Of a stretch of 16,599 nt of DNA, positions 14,998-16,599 are shown piece by piece. The position numbers and the translations under genes were made by a program. Positions within the stretch are counted from its first letter, which is position 1; each line of letters opens with the position of its first letter. The notes beneath the pieces were generated by a model that worked only from the letters and a program-made list of their open reading frames with translations, made no database searches and had not been told where the DNA came from. Source of the DNA: JBCBJZ01 sp038522635. Its GTDB lineage: Bacteria; Pseudomonadota; Alphaproteobacteria; Rhizobiales; Hyphomicrobiaceae. The stretch is from the NCBI GenBank assembly GCA_038522635.1, contig JBCBJZ010000078.1, positions 1 to 16,599 on the forward strand, in the 5' to 3' direction.

Positions 14998-15381
14998 TCA
15001 GCCTCTTTGGCGTTCAGGTCGCATCACCACGACCTGACCATCCTCGACGGACGCTGCATAAAACCGCAAGCGCCAACGCCATCCTTCAGGTGCCGACACC
15101 AGCGCCTCACCGGTGGTGAGTGCGAATTCGAACCCGTGCCAAGGGCACCGCACCACGGGTGCACCGGGCGCAACGGCGAGCTCATGCGCGCGCTCACTTT
15201 GCGTCCGCGCGGTCACCTGGGCGCAAGCGAGATCAGCCCCTTGATGCGGGCAGCGTGGCGCAAACACACGCACCTCATCATCGCCATATCTGACGAGAAG
15301 CGCGCGGGTACCATCGATGTCAACCGCACTGACCGCATCCCGCGGGAACGCGCTTAATGCCCCAAGTTCGTGCCGCGCCAT
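14998..15381 (-). CDS. Rieske [2Fe-2S] ferredoxin-like protein
   Basis: A 127-residue single-domain protein. Both cluster-binding boxes are present: CPHQGADL (Cys44, His46) and CPWHGFEF (Cys79, His82). It should carry a Rieske cluster and act as a small electron carrier, as in aromatic-ring dioxygenase or related oxygenase systems. The segment between the boxes (51-75) is somewhat long and polar. There is no signal peptide, so it is cytoplasmic. Its ATG lies six bases after the stop of the amidohydrolase gene, and its GGAG ribosome site overlaps that stop, so the two genes are translationally close and surely co-transcribed. No oxygenase or reductase gene is in the window. Confidence 0.9.
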   Translation of the reverse strand: MARHELGALSAFPRDAVSAVDIDGTRALLVRYGDDEVRVFAPRCPHQGADLACAQVTARTQSERAHELAVAPGAPVVRCPWHGFEFALTTGEALVSAPEGWRWRLRFYAASVEDGQVVVMRPERQRG

Positions 15382-15387
15382 GGTCGC

Positions 15388-16464
15388 TCACTCCGCCGCC
15401 TGGCTCGCCGCAGCGGTACCGGGCGGTAGGTCAAGATCGTAAAAGCGGGCCGCGTTACGCCACAGGATGTTCTCGCGCAATGTTGCGGGCAAAGCGTTTG
15501 GGATCGCCGCATGGGGATCATCGAAATCGAAATGCGGGTAGTCGGTCGCAAACACCAGCACCTCGTCGGTCCCCATCAGATCGACCACGCTCTCCCACTG
15601 CGCGGCCGTGATATCCTCCGTCGGCTGCGTGGAGAGCCGCAAGCGCTCGCGGCAATGGGTGCTCGGCAGCTTCTTGATCCACGGCACCTCGATCCGGCCC
15701 TGGCGGTATTCGCGGTCCATCCGCCACATCACGTGCGGCAGCCAACTGAACCCGCCCTCCAACACCATGAAGCGCACATCGGGGTAGGCATCGAAGACCC
15801 CGTTGCAGATCAGGCTGATCACCTGCGCCATCATCGCGGTGGGCAACAGCGTGTGGCGCTCCATATAGGTGTGACCCATGCCGTAGGGGCCGACGGCGGC
15901 GGTGGTGTGATGGAACGCGACCATCAAGCGGTTGCGCTGCGCGGCTTCGAAGATCGGCGCGTATTGCGGATCACCGTAAGCGATGTCATCAACGACCGGC
16001 AGCAGCACCTGCGCCATCTGTGGGTGCGCAGCGAGCCTGTCGATCTCGCGGGCCGCGGCTTGGGGATCACGGGCGAAAACGTGAATTGAGCCGAGAAAGC
16101 GGGGATCGCGGCTGAGCCACGTCTCGATGAGGTAATCGTTGTAGGCAGCGGCCAAAGCGTTGGCGAGGCCGTACTGCATTTTCAGCATCGTTGGGAAGAA
16201 GTAGCCGGTCAGCACGGCGTGGGACATATCGTAGGCGTCGAGCACCTGGTCGCGGATGGCGCCGTAGCTTGAGACGGAGGCGGATCCGTCATCGCTGACC
16301 ACATCGGCGCGGTTACCGTTGCCCGGTGAGGTGTAGCAAAACGGCTGGCTGAAGCCACGCCAAGCCCCGCGTGCGATCCAATCGTTGTAGGGCGCCGGCA
16401 GGTAAGGGACGAGGTCCTTGATGCTGGCGAAGCTCTCGTGAACGTCGGTATCGATGAGCGGCAT
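15388..16464 (-). CDS. Amidohydrolase-2 family metal-dependent hydrolase (ACMSD-like)
   Basis: A 358-residue TIM-barrel protein. The ATG at 16464 gives MPLIDTDVHESF, the usual opening of this family, with Asp7 and His9 as metal ligands; the frame's upstream 28 residues have no ribosome site and look non-coding. Further family signatures are HHTT (His185-186), MVLEGGFSWLPHVMWRMD (233-250), FATDYPH with the catalytic Asp308 (305-311), and ENILWRNAARFYDL near the end. Family members decarboxylate or hydrolyse aromatic-derived acids and amides. The exact substrate cannot be read from the sequence. The Rieske gene directly downstream suggests an oxidative catabolic pathway. It may respond to its substrate, but no regulator lies in the window. 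Confidence 0.88.
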   Translation of the reverse strand: MPLIDTDVHESFASIKDLVPYLPAPYNDWIARGAWRGFSQPFCYTSPGNGNRADVVSDDGSASVSSYGAIRDQVLDAYDMSHAVLTGYFFPTMLKMQYGLANALAAAYNDYLIETWLSRDPRFLGSIHVFARDPQAAAREIDRLAAHPQMAQVLLPVVDDIAYGDPQYAPIFEAAQRNRLMVAFHHTTAAVGPYGMGHTYMERHTLLPTAMMAQVISLICNGVFDAYPDVRFMVLEGGFSWLPHVMWRMDREYRQGRIEVPWIKKLPSTHCRERLRLSTQPTEDITAAQWESVVDLMGTDEVLVFATDYPHFDFDDPHAAIPNALPATLRENILWRNAARFYDLDLPPGTAAASQAAE

Positions 16465-16543
16465 GGAAGCTTCCCGAAATGGCGCAAAGTTCGATCGGCG
16501 CAGGGCTGCACCTGAACGCCGTATCGGTGGCGGCGCTTTCAGC

Positions 16544-16573
16544 AGCATAAGCGCTTTGGAGCAATGGGCGCAA
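16544..16573 (-). promoter_or_regulatory. Possible promoter of the amidohydrolase-Rieske operon
   Basis: On the minus strand, TTGCGC (16573-16568) is followed after 18 bases by TATGCT (16549-16544), a fair sigma-70-like pair about 80 bases upstream of the start at 16464. It is unconfirmed. Confidence 0.35.
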
Positions 16574-16599
16574 AGTGCAGATCACAGGTTTAAACGGGT

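Noticed and set aside
14965..15357. Plus-strand frame of 130 codons
   Set aside because: It is antisense to the Rieske gene, which has both cluster-binding motifs.
15511..16089. Plus-strand His/Arg-rich frame of 192 codons
   Set aside because: It is antisense to the amidohydrolase, and its composition is typical of a reverse-strand shadow in GC-rich DNA.

Overview
The window looks like a chromosomal segment of a high-GC alphaproteobacterium, probably Rhizobiales/Hyphomicrobiales-like. The reasons are the overall GC-rich coding, a type A RNase P RNA, and the order pgeF - lipoprotein - prs, which recalls that group from memory. No mobile element, CRISPR array, tRNA or rRNA was seen.

Layout. 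(1) Positions 1-5378 form an envelope-directed block. An exported caspase-like protease runs leftward off the window edge and appears to be entering an FGE/SUMF1-like domain there. Divergent from it are an exported DUF4384-type protein, an OmpA-type peptidoglycan-binding protein and a two-part exported protein of unknown family. Each has an N-terminal export signal, and short tandem repeats follow two of the stop codons. (2) Positions 5392-7719 hold a two-gene unit of unknown function, preceded by a long stem-loop and closed by a small one at the convergent junction. (3) On the minus strand, 7713-9810 carries phnX (phosphonoacetaldehyde hydrolase), a small exported hypothetical protein and rnpB (RNase P RNA), which overlaps several misleading open frames. 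(4) Divergent from rnpB are pgeF (peptidoglycan editing factor, multicopper-oxidoreductase-like fold), a lipoprotein with an internal duplication, and prs (PRPP synthase). (5) After prs comes a 309-base non-coding stretch with palindromes, three mutually exclusive stem arms and a CRP-like operator. Two tandem exported paralogues follow, each with six cysteines at almost identical spacing. (6) At the right end, on the minus strand, an amidohydrolase and a Rieske ferredoxin-like protein form a two-gene operon.

How the genes may work together. The best candidate for an undescribed system is the left block. A periplasmic caspase with intact His/Cys dyad stands back to back with a DUF4384 protein, and an OmpA-type anchor and a partly unrecognised secreted protein follow, so an envelope protease or sensor complex is possible. 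The link is inferred from position and common export only. The six-cysteine paralogue pair and the two-gene unit at 5530-7664 are further families I could not name. The rest is ordinary metabolism: PRPP synthesis, phosphonate breakdown, cell-wall quality control, and probably ring or amide catabolism at the right end.
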